Below are positions 8,111 to 17,800 of a stretch of 55,582 bases of DNA, piece after piece. The notes beneath the pieces were generated by a model. The model ran no database searches. It had not been told where the DNA came from and saw only the letters and a program-made list of their open reading frames with translations. This DNA comes from Thermoplasmata archaeon (lineage in GTDB: Archaea; Thermoplasmatota; Penumbrarchaeia; JAEHCK01). How positions within the stretch are numbered: position 1 is the first letter of the stretch; each line of letters begins with the position of its first letter. The DNA is taken from assembly GCA_020696345.1 (NCBI GenBank), contig JAEHCK010000015.1, forward strand, positions 1 through 55,582, written 5' to 3'. A program made the position numbers and the translations under genes.

Positions 8111-9538
8111 ATGATCGGAAATGTAAATTCACATTTTAAAGGGGAAAATAAAGAAAGACCAGTATTTTTGAAAGCCATTGCGATAATATTAGCAATATTT
8201 TTTGTTCTTTCCGCCTTACCAGATCTAGGGCCAGGAACAGCCAAAGGACAAACCACGGATTACAAAGCTTCCACCAAATCGGCCTTAAACGAATTGAAGG
8301 GGTCGCTCAAGGATTTTGGTGATAAAAATTTGGACACTAGTCTCATGGATTGGATAAACAATTGGGACGGTCAAACACTTCCGGACGTGAGCGATATAAA
8401 AATAAAAACAGCAAAGGGAAACTTCGAGATAAAAGAAGGTAAGATCGTTAAAGGCGGCAAAGGTACGGTGGAATCCGCGACGAATCCTGATAATGTGCTC
8501 ATTGTTGTGAGACCGGTTAAAAAAGGCGATTGGGCCGGGAAAGTGATACCGCCCAAGAATCCGGGAGATACTATTGTTATACTTATCGATTCCAAAGACA
8601 TAGGTGACAGTTACCTCAAGTTTTTGGTAGTTCTTTTTCACGAACTCGTTCATGTGAAACAGTTCAGATCAGGTGCAGTCTATGATAAAAATACACAAGG
8701 TAATATGGAAGTTGAGGCCCATGCAAAGACACTACCACTGTTGATCGAGCTGTATAAAAATTATAAAGATGGTAAAAGCCGAGCCGAACTCGAAGAGCTC
8801 TATGAAAAGATAAACAAACTCATTAATAAATATGCAAAAAAGTGCAAGGATAAACTCAAAATGCTGAATGACCTTTTGTCAGCAAAAGAGCAGATACACG
8901 CCGAATTGAAAAAAGAGACAAAAGACCTTGAAGCCGATGTCAAACAATTAAAGGACTGGATCACAGAGCTTAAAGAAAAGCTCGAACGCATGGCGGCCGA
9001 AGGTCTTTTGGATGGTATCGATGACCAAACAGACGAGATCATGAAGGAGCTTCAGGACCTAGAGGGTTGGCTGGATGATCTTTTAAACCAATTAAAGAGC
9101 CTGGAAAGTAAGAACAGTTATATAATCACACATCTGAGAATCCTGGTACAGAATATGAAGAAGATGCAGGAAAACGAGGAGAAGATCAAAGATGCAACCG
9201 GTAAAGAAAAAAAGGAACTTAAAAAAGAGAACAAGCAATTGAAGAATGATAATAAGAAGATCAGTAAAACAATTGGAAAATTGATCGGTGAGGAAGCTAA
9301 AATGATCGACGGTATCAAGAAACTAAAGGATGGAAAAATTCTACCAGAGATAGATAAACTTCTTGAGAAGATCAAGAACATACTCCCTGACCTGGAAAAG
9401 CCTGAACATGGCGAGCTTGTCAGAGAACTTAAAGAGTTTAAAAAAGCATTGGAGGATCTCAAATCCGACCTGGAACTATTGAACTTCAAGCTAAAGGTTA
9501 AAGGAAATTTAGAAAAAACCATTAAAAAAAGATTATAG
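8111..9538 (+). CDS. Secreted HExxH metalloprotease-like protein with coiled coil
   Basis: The 475-residue protein begins with a signal peptide or anchor (hydrophobic segment about residues 22-40). At about residues 178-185 it has HELVHVKQF, a zinc-binding HExxH motif, followed about 20-25 residues later by EVEAHA, which could supply the third zinc ligand. From about residue 215 to the end it is Lys/Glu/Leu-rich and strongly predicted as coiled coil. A GGAGG site precedes the ATG. It has no C-terminal membrane anchor, unlike the other large secreted proteins here. Protease activity is inferred from the motif; I do not recognise the family. Confidence 0.7.
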   Translation: MIGNVNSHFKGENKERPVFLKAIAIILAIFFVLSALPDLGPGTAKGQTTDYKASTKSALNELKGSLKDFGDKNLDTSLMDWINNWDGQTLPDVSDIKIKTAKGNFEIKEGKIVKGGKGTVESATNPDNVLIVVRPVKKGDWAGKVIPPKNPGDTIVILIDSKDIGDSYLKFLVVLFHELVHVKQFRSGAVYDKNTQGNMEVEAHAKTLPLLIELYKNYKDGKSRAELEELYEKINKLINKYAKKCKDKLKMLNDLLSAKEQIHAELKKETKDLEADVKQLKDWITELKEKLERMAAEGLLDGIDDQTDEIMKELQDLEGWLDDLLNQLKSLESKNSYIITHLRILVQNMKKMQENEEKIKDATGKEKKELKKENKQLKNDNKKISKTIGKLIGEEAKMIDGIKKLKDGKILPEIDKLLEKIKNILPDLEKPEHGELVRELKEFKKALEDLKSDLELLNFKLKVKGNLEKTIKKRL

Positions 9539-9547
9539 TTCGGTAAA

Positions 9548-10324
9548 ATGACTAAAAAAGAATATAATATTCCACCATCACATCCGCGGTATATCTCGCT
9601 GCAGCTGCGCGAGGCAATTGCCGATGGTGTTGCCGAAGGTTTGAGCGCCCCCGAGGGGCTCATTGCCCACGGCCGAGGCGAGGCGTTCGATTACCTATTG
9701 GGTGAGTGCACCCTGCCACCGGCAATAACGGCCATACGGGCGGCAGGAGCAACAATGCTTCTTGCAAAACACCCCGTGATCTCGGTGAATGGCAATGTCG
9801 CAGCACTTGCACCTGAACATGTAATTGAACTTAGTGATCTGATCAAGGCCAGGATCGAAGTAAATATTTTTCATTATTCTAAAATGAGATCTCTAGCGAT
9901 CATCAATAGATTTCAAGAGTTGGGCGCCGAGGAAGTGTTAGGTGAGCATAAGGACAGCTCGATCCCGGGGCTGGATTCCGCACGGGCACAGTGTACATCC
10001 GCGGGTATCTACAAATCCGATGTTGTTCTGGTGCCGTTAGAGGACGGGGATCGGGCCGAAGCACTGCGAAAGATGGGTAAGGACGTGATCACAATAGACC
10101 TTAACCCCTTATCGCGTACTTCAAGACTTTGCTCGATCACCATCGTGGACAACCTGGTTAGGGCATTACCAAAATTAATTGAAACCATTAAGGAACTCGA
10201 TACATACGACGATATACAATTAATGGAGATCAAAACATCATTTGACAATAACCAAAATCTAAAGGAAATGCTGAACCTAATAAATGATCGTTTAGGATCA
10301 ATGGTATTTCAATCCGGAATATAG
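9548..10324 (+). CDS. 4-phosphopantoate--beta-alanine ligase (phosphopantothenate synthetase)
   Basis: This archaeal enzyme joins 4-phosphopantoate and beta-alanine with ATP in CoA biosynthesis, replacing the bacterial PanC route. The 258 residues match the former DUF137 family throughout: HPRYISLQLRE near the start, GLIAHGRGEAFDYLLGE, HPVISVNGNVAAL, and IDLNPLSRTSR. Only nine bases separate it from the preceding gene, so they may be cotranscribed. The later CoA step, CoaD, is encoded at 45232. Its last 16 bases overlap the convergent small gene at 10309-10494. Confidence 0.93.
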   Translation: MTKKEYNIPPSHPRYISLQLREAIADGVAEGLSAPEGLIAHGRGEAFDYLLGECTLPPAITAIRAAGATMLLAKHPVISVNGNVAALAPEHVIELSDLIKARIEVNIFHYSKMRSLAIINRFQELGAEEVLGEHKDSSIPGLDSARAQCTSAGIYKSDVVLVPLEDGDRAEALRKMGKDVITIDLNPLSRTSRLCSITIVDNLVRALPKLIETIKELDTYDDIQLMEIKTSFDNNQNLKEMLNLINDRLGSMVFQSGI

Positions 10325-10494
10325 TCCCATACCATGATGATCACCAATATGAGTGATAGCGACCCGAGCAAAGCAAAGAACTGGGTGCGTAACCTGTTCT
10401 GCCAGATATATTTAGAGATCAGGGTCATTGGCATGGAGAGTATCACAATTATTATCAGAATATAAACCGTGATCATGAAATCGGTACTAGGCAT
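10309..10494 (-). CDS. Small two-helix membrane protein
   Basis: Sixty-one residues with two hydrophobic segments at about 6-26 and 40-57 joined by a basic turn (KYIWQNRLR). It ends inside the 3' end of the convergent ligase gene, overlapping by 16 bases. I recognise no family. Composition and topology look like a genuine small inner-membrane protein, but at this size chance cannot be excluded. Confidence 0.5.
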   Translation of the reverse strand: MPSTDFMITVYILIIIVILSMPMTLISKYIWQNRLRTQFFALLGSLSLILVIIMVWDYIPD

Positions 10495-10543
10495 ATTTTG
10501 AGATATTATATTGAATGATTAATATAATTTATGGGTCACAATT

Positions 10544-10969
10544 CAGGGGTCGGGGTGATTTCGACATGAGAGTTTATCGAATTGTTTCTGATCAAATTTA
10601 CTTGCCCTTCAAGGATTGAACAATAATAACTGATATTATTTGATATTTTATTGATTTAGAGGTGATGTAAATGCCAAACGGATATTATTATAAAAAAAAT
10701 GATATGGCACTAAGGAGTTCTCTCGAAAATAAATCAAACCCTGACCCCTCACAATAACCCCTTGGTAATCAACATTAACCATTCTAGTTCATATCCCGAG
10801 GGTTAGAATTCCAAAGCAAAGTATTAACTTTATGAACGGAATTCTAAGCTTCATCAATTTTATTCAAAAATTGTTTCGAGCTAAAAATTCCTGATGGAAT
10901 TTTTACCCTCCAGACAAAAATAAGAATGATTCTCAAAATCAGCTTATTTTTTTTAGGCCCCCGACCCCT
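10544..10969. repeat. Composite dispersed element, copy 1
   Basis: It begins with GGGGTCGGGGTGATTT and ends near CCCCCGACCCCT, so its ends are inverted. In order it holds a core with no gene, the inverted arm CCCTGACCCCTC (about 10739-10750), a conserved stretch CCTTGGTAATCAACATTAAC (from about 10760), and a hairpin TTAGAATTCC/GGAATTCTAA (10803-10812 and 10838-10847). A second palindrome lies at 10855-10873, then AATAAG...CTTATT and the terminal box. The same order of parts occurs at 30784-31108. No transposase frame is present, so any mobility would depend on other genes. Confidence 0.75.
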
Positions 10970-11075
10970 AATAAAATTGATATTATTTACCTTGGAAAGT
11001 AATTGATAATATTATGGAATTTTAACCCCCATTAGTACATATGAAAGACATGATCGACCCTATTGACATTATTGT

Positions 11076-11783
11076 TCACTCAAATACGGGGCCAAGTATA
11101 TTCAAACCATTGTCGCCGACTTCGATTATATGCTTTTTTCTGCTGTGAACCGCCGCCCTCATCTTTTTGACCTGCAAATAAACCATGACCTCCTGCTGTA
11201 CTTCAACCTCACCAGTCATGATAATACCGTCTACAAGAAAACTTATGCTCCCATCGTCGCTGTATGGGATGGTCTCACCAAACTCATCTTCCTCGACAAT
11301 TATAAACGAGGTTAATTCTTTACTTCTTAGTTCTTTAAAGAATTGAAACATTCTGATCCGCAGGTCAGAAGGATTGATCAACGAGTATAATGCGGTCAAC
11401 GAATCCAAAGCAAAATACTTGAAATTTTCACCTTTTTCGTTCTTGAAATATTCTAATGTTGCTTGGATCATTCTCATGTAATCATGTTCATCTCCCATAT
11501 TATCTTCGAATTGTTTACGAACATCTGTATGGTCTGAGATCATGAGATTATCAGGTAGCTCTATACCTAGCGATGTCATGTTCCGCAGATGACTCGCTGT
11601 ACTCTCTTCAAGAGTTAGATATATTCCAAAATCTTCTGGGTTAGCTTGTAATTGATTGGCTAAAAGATTATATGAAAATGCCGATTTAAATCCACCAGGC
11701 ATACCAATGATCATTACAACATGGCCATGTGGTATGTCTGTTTCAAAAACGTTCTCCAACCCTTCTATTGCATTTTTCAACAT
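11076..11783 (-). CDS. KaiC/RAD55-like RecA-family ATPase
   Basis: A single RecA-fold domain of about 235 residues, as in archaeal KaiC-like proteins linked to signalling and gene regulation. The P-loop at about residues 27-34 reads GMPGGFKS, with Phe where the Walker A consensus has the second Gly. Walker B is in KYFALDSLTALYSL near residue 120. I take the ATG at 11783; the open frame reaches back three codons to a GTG at 11792. It is the last gene of a minus-strand group with the tail-hub-like protein and the lipoprotein. The partner and function are unknown. Confidence 0.78.
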   Translation of the reverse strand: MLKNAIEGLENVFETDIPHGHVVMIIGMPGGFKSAFSYNLLANQLQANPEDFGIYLTLEESTASHLRNMTSLGIELPDNLMISDHTDVRKQFEDNMGDEHDYMRMIQATLEYFKNEKGENFKYFALDSLTALYSLINPSDLRIRMFQFFKELRSKELTSFIIVEEDEFGETIPYSDDGSISFLVDGIIMTGEVEVQQEVMVYLQVKKMRAAVHSRKKHIIEVGDNGLNILGPVFE

Positions 11784-11853
11784 GCAGACCACAGCAATTA
11801 AAATATTCTTAACCTTAATCGATTATATTACTTATTAATGTTTTCTTAAGAAA

Positions 11854-13113
11854 TCAAAATGATCTCTTCAAACCGAACTTGATCGTAGTGGTATATCCTT
11901 CAATAATATCAAATCTATGATCAACCTGGGTTACCTGAAATACGATCTTTTCCAGTTTAGTGTTCGTGGTTCGGTCATCGAATATGATATTTCCATAGGG
12001 CGTATTTACGAATATTTCACCAACGAAGCTCATGCCATCTCCGATCCTTATCTGTGGCGCCCCGAGCATTTTTATGCACCCCGTGGTAAGTCGGTTATGC
12101 TGCCAATACAGGTTCTCGGCGATCTTTTCCCCATCTTTGCGTGTAATGTGCGAGATGATATACCGATCAAGTGGTAGTGGTTGTGGTAATGATGGTGATC
12201 GTGTGGATGTGGTATTATTAGTGCTGGCGGGGAGATATTCAACCTTTACGGGGTCAATGGTATGTGTCTGGTCATCGGGGAACGGCATTAGACTCACTAT
12301 CTCAACACCGGAATACCGCTTACCCAGCATCTCAAAGTTTATATCGATCAGGTTTGAATCAAAAATGATCTTATGCTTGATTCGATTGCGATTCTCCGTT
12401 TCCGATCTGTCACGTGCACTCAGCCAAGATGTCTCGGATGATGATATTTCCTTCAGGTTCGAGCTATTCCAGGGTACTGCATGAAAGTTGTCGAACACAT
12501 CGGTGAATACATCCATACCACCATAACCCGCCAATGTATTTATGTGAGTTAATAACGGTTCCTGGGCGGAGATGCCAAACCCGGGCTGTTTGTTTATACC
12601 CGGATCAAATATGCCGTTCTCTGCCGAGCTCAAGCCGCCCAACTCGATGGCAAATTTCTCGATGATCTCATTTAGCCCCATCATCTTGGAAAAAGTTATC
12701 TTCTGTTTTTTTGCCGCTATTAAACGAATTCCACCTTTACAGTACACGATGGATCTTTCCAGGCCATGTTTGATCTCGGTTACGCTACCGGTAAATACGA
12801 GCGAGAAATCCGGACCCTGGCTTTTATCTTTATCGTAAAAACCGAAATACACCTTAACATCAAAGCCAACAGAGATATGGACATCGGCACCGACATTATG
12901 GTTGATCTCGCACTCGGCGGTATTAATTGTGCCTCCAAGCCCGGAATCGACCGAGATATGGGAGATATATATCTCGGGTGACATTTTTGCCCGATCTTCC
13001 GGGTGCTCTGTGTCCGGAAAAATATTTGGTGAGAGAATTAATTTTGGGTTGGAAGAATCCGGTTCGAAAAACTCAACCTTATAAAACGGTCTGTTATGGT
13101 CCAAATTAACCAT
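11854..13113 (-). CDS. Phage tail hub / late control protein D-like protein
   Basis: The 419-residue protein resembles the gpD/VgrG hub fold of contractile tails. It has an N-terminal beta-rich part with ISHISVDSGLGGTINTAECEI-type strands and an AKKQKITFSKMMGLNEIIEKF segment near residue 140. Its C-terminal part has RIGDGMSFVGEIF followed by VTQVDHRFDIIEGYTTTIKFG, the usual end of such hub proteins. The assignment rests on this pattern and is moderate. No sheath, tube, baseplate or ATPase gene of an injection system is nearby. It starts 27 bp after the lipoprotein gene and has GGAG before its ATG. Confidence 0.55.
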   Translation of the reverse strand: MVNLDHNRPFYKVEFFEPDSSNPKLILSPNIFPDTEHPEDRAKMSPEIYISHISVDSGLGGTINTAECEINHNVGADVHISVGFDVKVYFGFYDKDKSQGPDFSLVFTGSVTEIKHGLERSIVYCKGGIRLIAAKKQKITFSKMMGLNEIIEKFAIELGGLSSAENGIFDPGINKQPGFGISAQEPLLTHINTLAGYGGMDVFTDVFDNFHAVPWNSSNLKEISSSETSWLSARDRSETENRNRIKHKIIFDSNLIDINFEMLGKRYSGVEIVSLMPFPDDQTHTIDPVKVEYLPASTNNTTSTRSPSLPQPLPLDRYIISHITRKDGEKIAENLYWQHNRLTTGCIKMLGAPQIRIGDGMSFVGEIFVNTPYGNIIFDDRTTNTKLEKIVFQVTQVDHRFDIIEGYTTTIKFGLKRSF

Positions 13114-13140
13114 ATTTTAACTCCAGTGAATTACCGCCGA

Positions 13141-13755
13141 TCATAATTCCTGGCTGCCGGCTAAATAATCATTTCCAGTTCTTATCTCAATGGAGTAAAA
13201 ACCGGTTAAATCGATTGTGCCATCGGAATCATAATCTTTGTAAATATAGAATGCGTCTCCTTCAGATATTCTACCGTTATTGCGAGAATCGATATATGCC
13301 ATAAATGCGAGTTCATAGTATTTTGGGTTTGATTGATCGGCAATTGTTACATTAGTTGTAATATCGCGCACCGGAGTACCCGGTTGGTACGGTATTGCAT
13401 ATATCTTTGAATCACCAGAGGTAACCGAGATTGGATTTGCCTCACCTATTGTCTTTTCCCATTTTAGATCATTATCGAGTTCCACGAACCGGAATTTTAC
13501 ATCTTCCAGCTTGAGGTCGCCGCTGACACTGTCGATGGTAATGAACCAGCCAGTGTCTCCCTTGTCCACCTTTCTTGTTTTTACGGTAACTTCCGTATCA
13601 TCATCGTCGTCATTATCGAGGTTATCATTGTCGTCATTGTTATCATCGTCATCATCGTCACCAAAGCATCCGGCACTGAATATTCCCATCAGGATCATTA
13701 TTGTAATGATTCCACACAAAACCAAAATAGATCTATTTTCTTTCTCGACTTTCAT
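13141..13755 (-). CDS. Secreted lipoprotein with Asp-rich spacer
   Basis: The 204-residue protein has an N-terminal basic region, a hydrophobic segment (about residues 10-27) and a lipobox ending FSAGC with Cys at about 31. A run of Asp and Asn follows (about residues 33-54), which could bind calcium or act as a flexible spacer. The rest is a beta-rich domain with a DYDSDGTIDLTG calcium-loop-like motif near residue 180. AGGTGG before the ATG is a good ribosome binding site. It is the first gene of the group with the tail-hub-like and KaiC-like genes. The function is unknown. Confidence 0.75.
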   Translation of the reverse strand: MKVEKENRSILVLCGIITIMILMGIFSAGCFGDDDDDDNNDDNDNLDNDDDDDTEVTVKTRKVDKGDTGWFITIDSVSGDLKLEDVKFRFVELDNDLKWEKTIGEANPISVTSGDSKIYAIPYQPGTPVRDITTNVTIADQSNPKYYELAFMAYIDSRNNGRISEGDAFYIYKDYDSDGTIDLTGFYSIEIRTGNDYLAGSQEL

Positions 13756-13912
13756 AATATGTCCACCTGGCCCCTTTTATTGGCATAAATTAAGTAAAAG
13801 CTAAATTATATTTAAAACTTTTTTAAAATCAGTATTGAACGAGTTTTCAAAATGTTGAACCAAAGCATTTTTATAGCATAAAGACTAATTCAATAATATT
13901 GGGGGTAAACCT

Positions 13913-14722
13913 ATGGAAAAAAGAAAAATTCAATCACAACAATGGGCTCAGACACCACAGCCAAGCATGACTCACCAAATACCACCACAACAACCACCAC
14001 AACAACCACAGCTACCCCAGCGGCCTATTCAACCTCCAATATCGCAACCGTCACAATCACAGCCAACCCGGCCAATAATGCCGCCCCCTCAACAGCCACC
14101 ATTACAACCACAACCACAAACACAACCACCGCCAGGCACACAATTTCCAAACCCACAACAATCACTGCCAAGACCACAGCCCATGCCCAGGCCCGCGCCC
14201 AGGCCCATGCAGATGCAGCCAATATTCACACCACCCGCGCCACCATCACCGCAATCACCATTACAATCAATACCACGATCTCCAACACCAGTGAACGGAA
14301 TGCCATCTTTTCCAACAGATCGAGATCGACTACAGCAAGCTGCCTTTGGCCCACCGGCGCCACAATTTCCCACACGACCAATGGATGTTGATGTTCCGGA
14401 CCCGTATCTACAGCCATACCGAATTCAGCCTGAAATGCCGTTACCGCCAGATCAACCGCCCCATGACCCGCAAATAGGTGAAATACGCCCACCCGTGGAC
14501 GAGCCGTTTTTATTTTCAGGTAGAAGCAAAGATGTGGTCGAGCATGAGGCGATCGAGGAGAGTGTGGTGGAAACACCTAATATGGAACAAACAAAGGCCG
14601 ACCTGACATCAGCCTCGGTTCTGGAAGTCAAAGAAGAGAGTGTATTCGAAGAAAAGGAAGAAGTCGTGGTTCGGGAAAAAGAGCAGAAAGGTATCTGGAA
14701 ACCGCCCGATGCCGAGGAATAA
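13913..14722 (+). CDS. Pro/Gln-rich low-complexity protein
   Basis: About the first 200 of 269 residues are runs of Pro and Gln with few charges, followed by an acidic Glu/Val/Lys-rich tail (about residues 205-269) ending KPPDAEE. There is no signal peptide or membrane segment, so it is probably cytoplasmic. A GGGGG site lies 8 bases before the ATG. The composition is like the cytoplasmic tails of the giant surface proteins that follow, so it may associate with them; this is inference. The DNA is rich in CAACCACCA-type microsatellite sequence, and another frame (13942-14391) stays open for that reason only. Confidence 0.7.
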   Translation: MEKRKIQSQQWAQTPQPSMTHQIPPQQPPQQPQLPQRPIQPPISQPSQSQPTRPIMPPPQQPPLQPQPQTQPPPGTQFPNPQQSLPRPQPMPRPAPRPMQMQPIFTPPAPPSPQSPLQSIPRSPTPVNGMPSFPTDRDRLQQAAFGPPAPQFPTRPMDVDVPDPYLQPYRIQPEMPLPPDQPPHDPQIGEIRPPVDEPFLFSGRSKDVVEHEAIEESVVETPNMEQTKADLTSASVLEVKEESVFEEKEEVVVREKEQKGIWKPPDAEE

Positions 14723-14748
14723 ACTTTTTTTTTTGAACATTTATAATA

Positions 14749-14803
14749 AAAATATAAATAGCCAAATTGTTTTATTGAAATAAGTCAAAATTAGAAGGGT
14801 GAT
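14749..14803 (+). promoter_or_regulatory. TATA box and GGTGAT ribosome binding site for the Kelch protein
   Basis: AAAATATAAATA at 14749-14760 is a good archaeal TATA element. AGGGTGAT at 14796-14803 matches the complement of the archaeal 16S 3' end. A start about 25 bp after the TATA box would give a short leader ending at this site. The first codon with suitable spacing is ATT at 14807, three bases beyond GGTGAT. Confidence 0.55.
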
Positions 14804-14806
14804 CTT

Positions 14807-17800
14807 ATTTCAATTAAAAAAGTCATTTCAATTTCTATCATATTGTTTTTTATAATACCATTGTTGATTAGTCCATTTTACCTAACCATAAAACCTGTTA
14901 ACGGTTCCTCCACATGGACGCAGGATTCTGATTCGGATTTCAATGACGGTACACAAAAGAATCTCACCACCAAGGGTATTGGTAACAATTCTGAGTTAAT
15001 GCTCCAGGATGTTTACAATTGGACAGATATAAGCAATATCACCCGTCCTGGTTCTAAATATTTCCATGCAATGGTGTCTGTATATGGATCCGCCAAAATG
15101 GTGCTATATGGCGGCTATCGTTGGCCGCCGGGGTATCTTAGCGATACATGGATGTATTATTCCAATAATAATTCATGGAAAAATATGGCCCCGCCGGGTG
15201 GTACGCCGGGGACTAGGTATATGCATGAAATGGCCCCCGTATATGGCACTGATAAAGTGATACTGTTTGGCGGTTTGTTATCTGGTGTTAGAGAAAATGA
15301 TACCTGGATGTATAATGCAAGCAATAACACATGGACAGAACTATTTCCTTCAAACGCACCTAGTAAGAGATCTCTTCACGCAATGTCATCTATATATAAC
15401 GATGATAAGATAATACTATTTGGTGGAAGTGATCCTAGCTACAAAAATGATACCTGGGTGTACGATCTAAGTGACAATACCTGGACAAAAATGCCGTCAT
15501 CAAACTCAGGGCCTGGCATAAGAACTTATCACGCAATGGCAACCATTTATGGAACACAAAAAATTGTACTATTCGGCGGTTATGATGGATCATATCTTGA
15601 TGACACTTGGATCTATGATTATCAAGAGGATAGGTGGACACTCAAAGTTACTGCAAATAAACCAAATAAAATACAGAGACATGCCATGAGTACTATCAAT
15701 TTCCAAAACAAAGTTCTCCTTTTTGGCGGAAGAAGTAGTTCGGTAACTTATGGAGATAATACATGGATATATGATGTAAACAAGAATAATTGGCTGCTGC
15801 AATCACCAAATAATAAACCTACCGGTCGGTATGGCCACGAAGTTGTCCCTATTAATGATTCGATGGACATAATATTATTTGGCGGTTATAGGAGTGGATA
15901 TTTAGATGATACCTGGATATACAATCTATCACATTACAAGAACCCGGGCACGTTTGTCTCCAAGCCATTGGACACCGGCACGAACTCGACACTAACGCAG
16001 ATAAGCTGGAATGAGATCGTGAGTGCTAACACCAATATTCGGTTCCAGATACGAACTGCCAGCAACGAATCTGCATTAATTAATGAAGATTTCCTGGGCC
16101 CTGATGGGAAAAATTCCAGTTATTATACAACCTCACCTACCAACACCTGGCCCGGCCATAACGGCGATAGATGGATACAGTATAAAGCATATTTTGAAAC
16201 TACAAACATAAGTGAAACCCCGCAATTGGATAATGTCACCATCAATTACAACCGCTGGTCGGACACATTATTATTCAATCCCGAAAATGGGACCATCATT
16301 AACAACAGCACACCAACCTTCGTTTGGACCTTTAATGATTCTGATTCGCTTGGTCAGGAAGAGTTTCAATTGATAATCGCAAACGATACCGGTTTTGAAA
16401 ATGTTACCTATGACAGTACGGAGCAGGTATCTATTGCCCAGAACTGGAGCTTTCCCATTGGGACTAATTATGATAATATCTCCGATGGCACTTGGTACTG
16501 GAAAGTACGTACCAAGGATAGTGACGGCGATTGGGGAATGTATTCCGAATCCTTCGAATTTATACTGGATACTCATGTACCGGAATCAACGATCATGCTG
16601 CCAATGGATCTTGGCGCTTACAATAGTCTGCAAACAATCTCGGGAACTGCCGCCGATTACACCAACGGTACTGGTGTAAAAAAGGTTGATATTTCCATTA
16701 AACGCATTAACACTGGCGATTACTGGGACAGCACCGAGTGGATCTCTAATGAGTCGTGGCTGGAAGTTGAAGGAAATAACACCTGGACATTTGATTCAAG
16801 TTCCGTCACCTGGACCTCCGGTCAATATTACCTTATACACTCACGGGCATTGGATAATGCCAGTAATTTTGAGATCCCTATTGATGGTACTCTCTTCGTA
16901 TTTGACGGGTATATGCCGACATCATCGGTGGCATATCCTGTTGAAGATTCTTACTTGAACAAGGTGGAAACTATAAATGGTACCGCTATCGATCTCGACA
17001 ACGCCGGGATTACGGCGGTGGAAGTGAACATTAAACGTAATTCCGATAATAGGAATTGGGACGGCCTGAACTGGAAGAACAAGGAATACTGGTTACCGGC
17101 AATTGGAACCCTGCAATGGTCATATAACTCGAGTCTGGTGATGTGGTCGAAGGATAGTTATTACACCATTCGCTCACGCGCCATCGATCAAGCGGGTAAT
17201 CTCGAAGAACCCGAGATGGGAAACAATTTCATGTTCGATGATGAAGCGCCCAATAAGCTTGTGATCAGAATTAACAATAACGCTGAGTTTACAAATAACA
17301 CATTTGTGTCATTGGCACTCGCTGCGGAAGATCTTGGTTCAGGAGTAACCCACATGGCATTTAGCGTGGATGGTGTTTACTGGTCAGCATGGGAAGTGTT
17401 TGAAACGTCCCGAGCATTCGAACTCGAATTACCAACTAATGACGGTGACAAAACCGTATATTATAAGGTTCGTGACCGTGCCGGAAATGTTGCTGAACCG
17501 GTGGCAGATATTATAATTCTTGATACTATGCCGCCTATCAATCTATCGATCAATATCGATCAGGGTGCCGAGTATACTAATTCGAAAGTAGTTGATATGA
17601 TATTGTCGGCAGCCGATTCTCTATCGGGAGTAGCCGCCATCTCGTTCAGCCTAGATAACGATACATGGACCGAGTGGGAGATATATATCTATATTAAATC
17701 CCATATATTCTCGGGTGATGATGGTGAGAAAACGATCTATTTTAGGGTACAAGATAAGGCGGGTAATATTGCAGTTACCCATGACACGATCATACTGGAT

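Noticed and set aside
13942..14391. 149-codon Thr-rich frame as a gene
   Set aside because: It is the shifted reading of the CAACCACCA-type repeats of the Pro/Gln-rich gene, whose own frame has the ribosome binding site.
14749..14760. Replication origin near the repeats
   Set aside because: No Cdc6/Orc1 gene is in the window and I recognise no known origin recognition box in the arrays.
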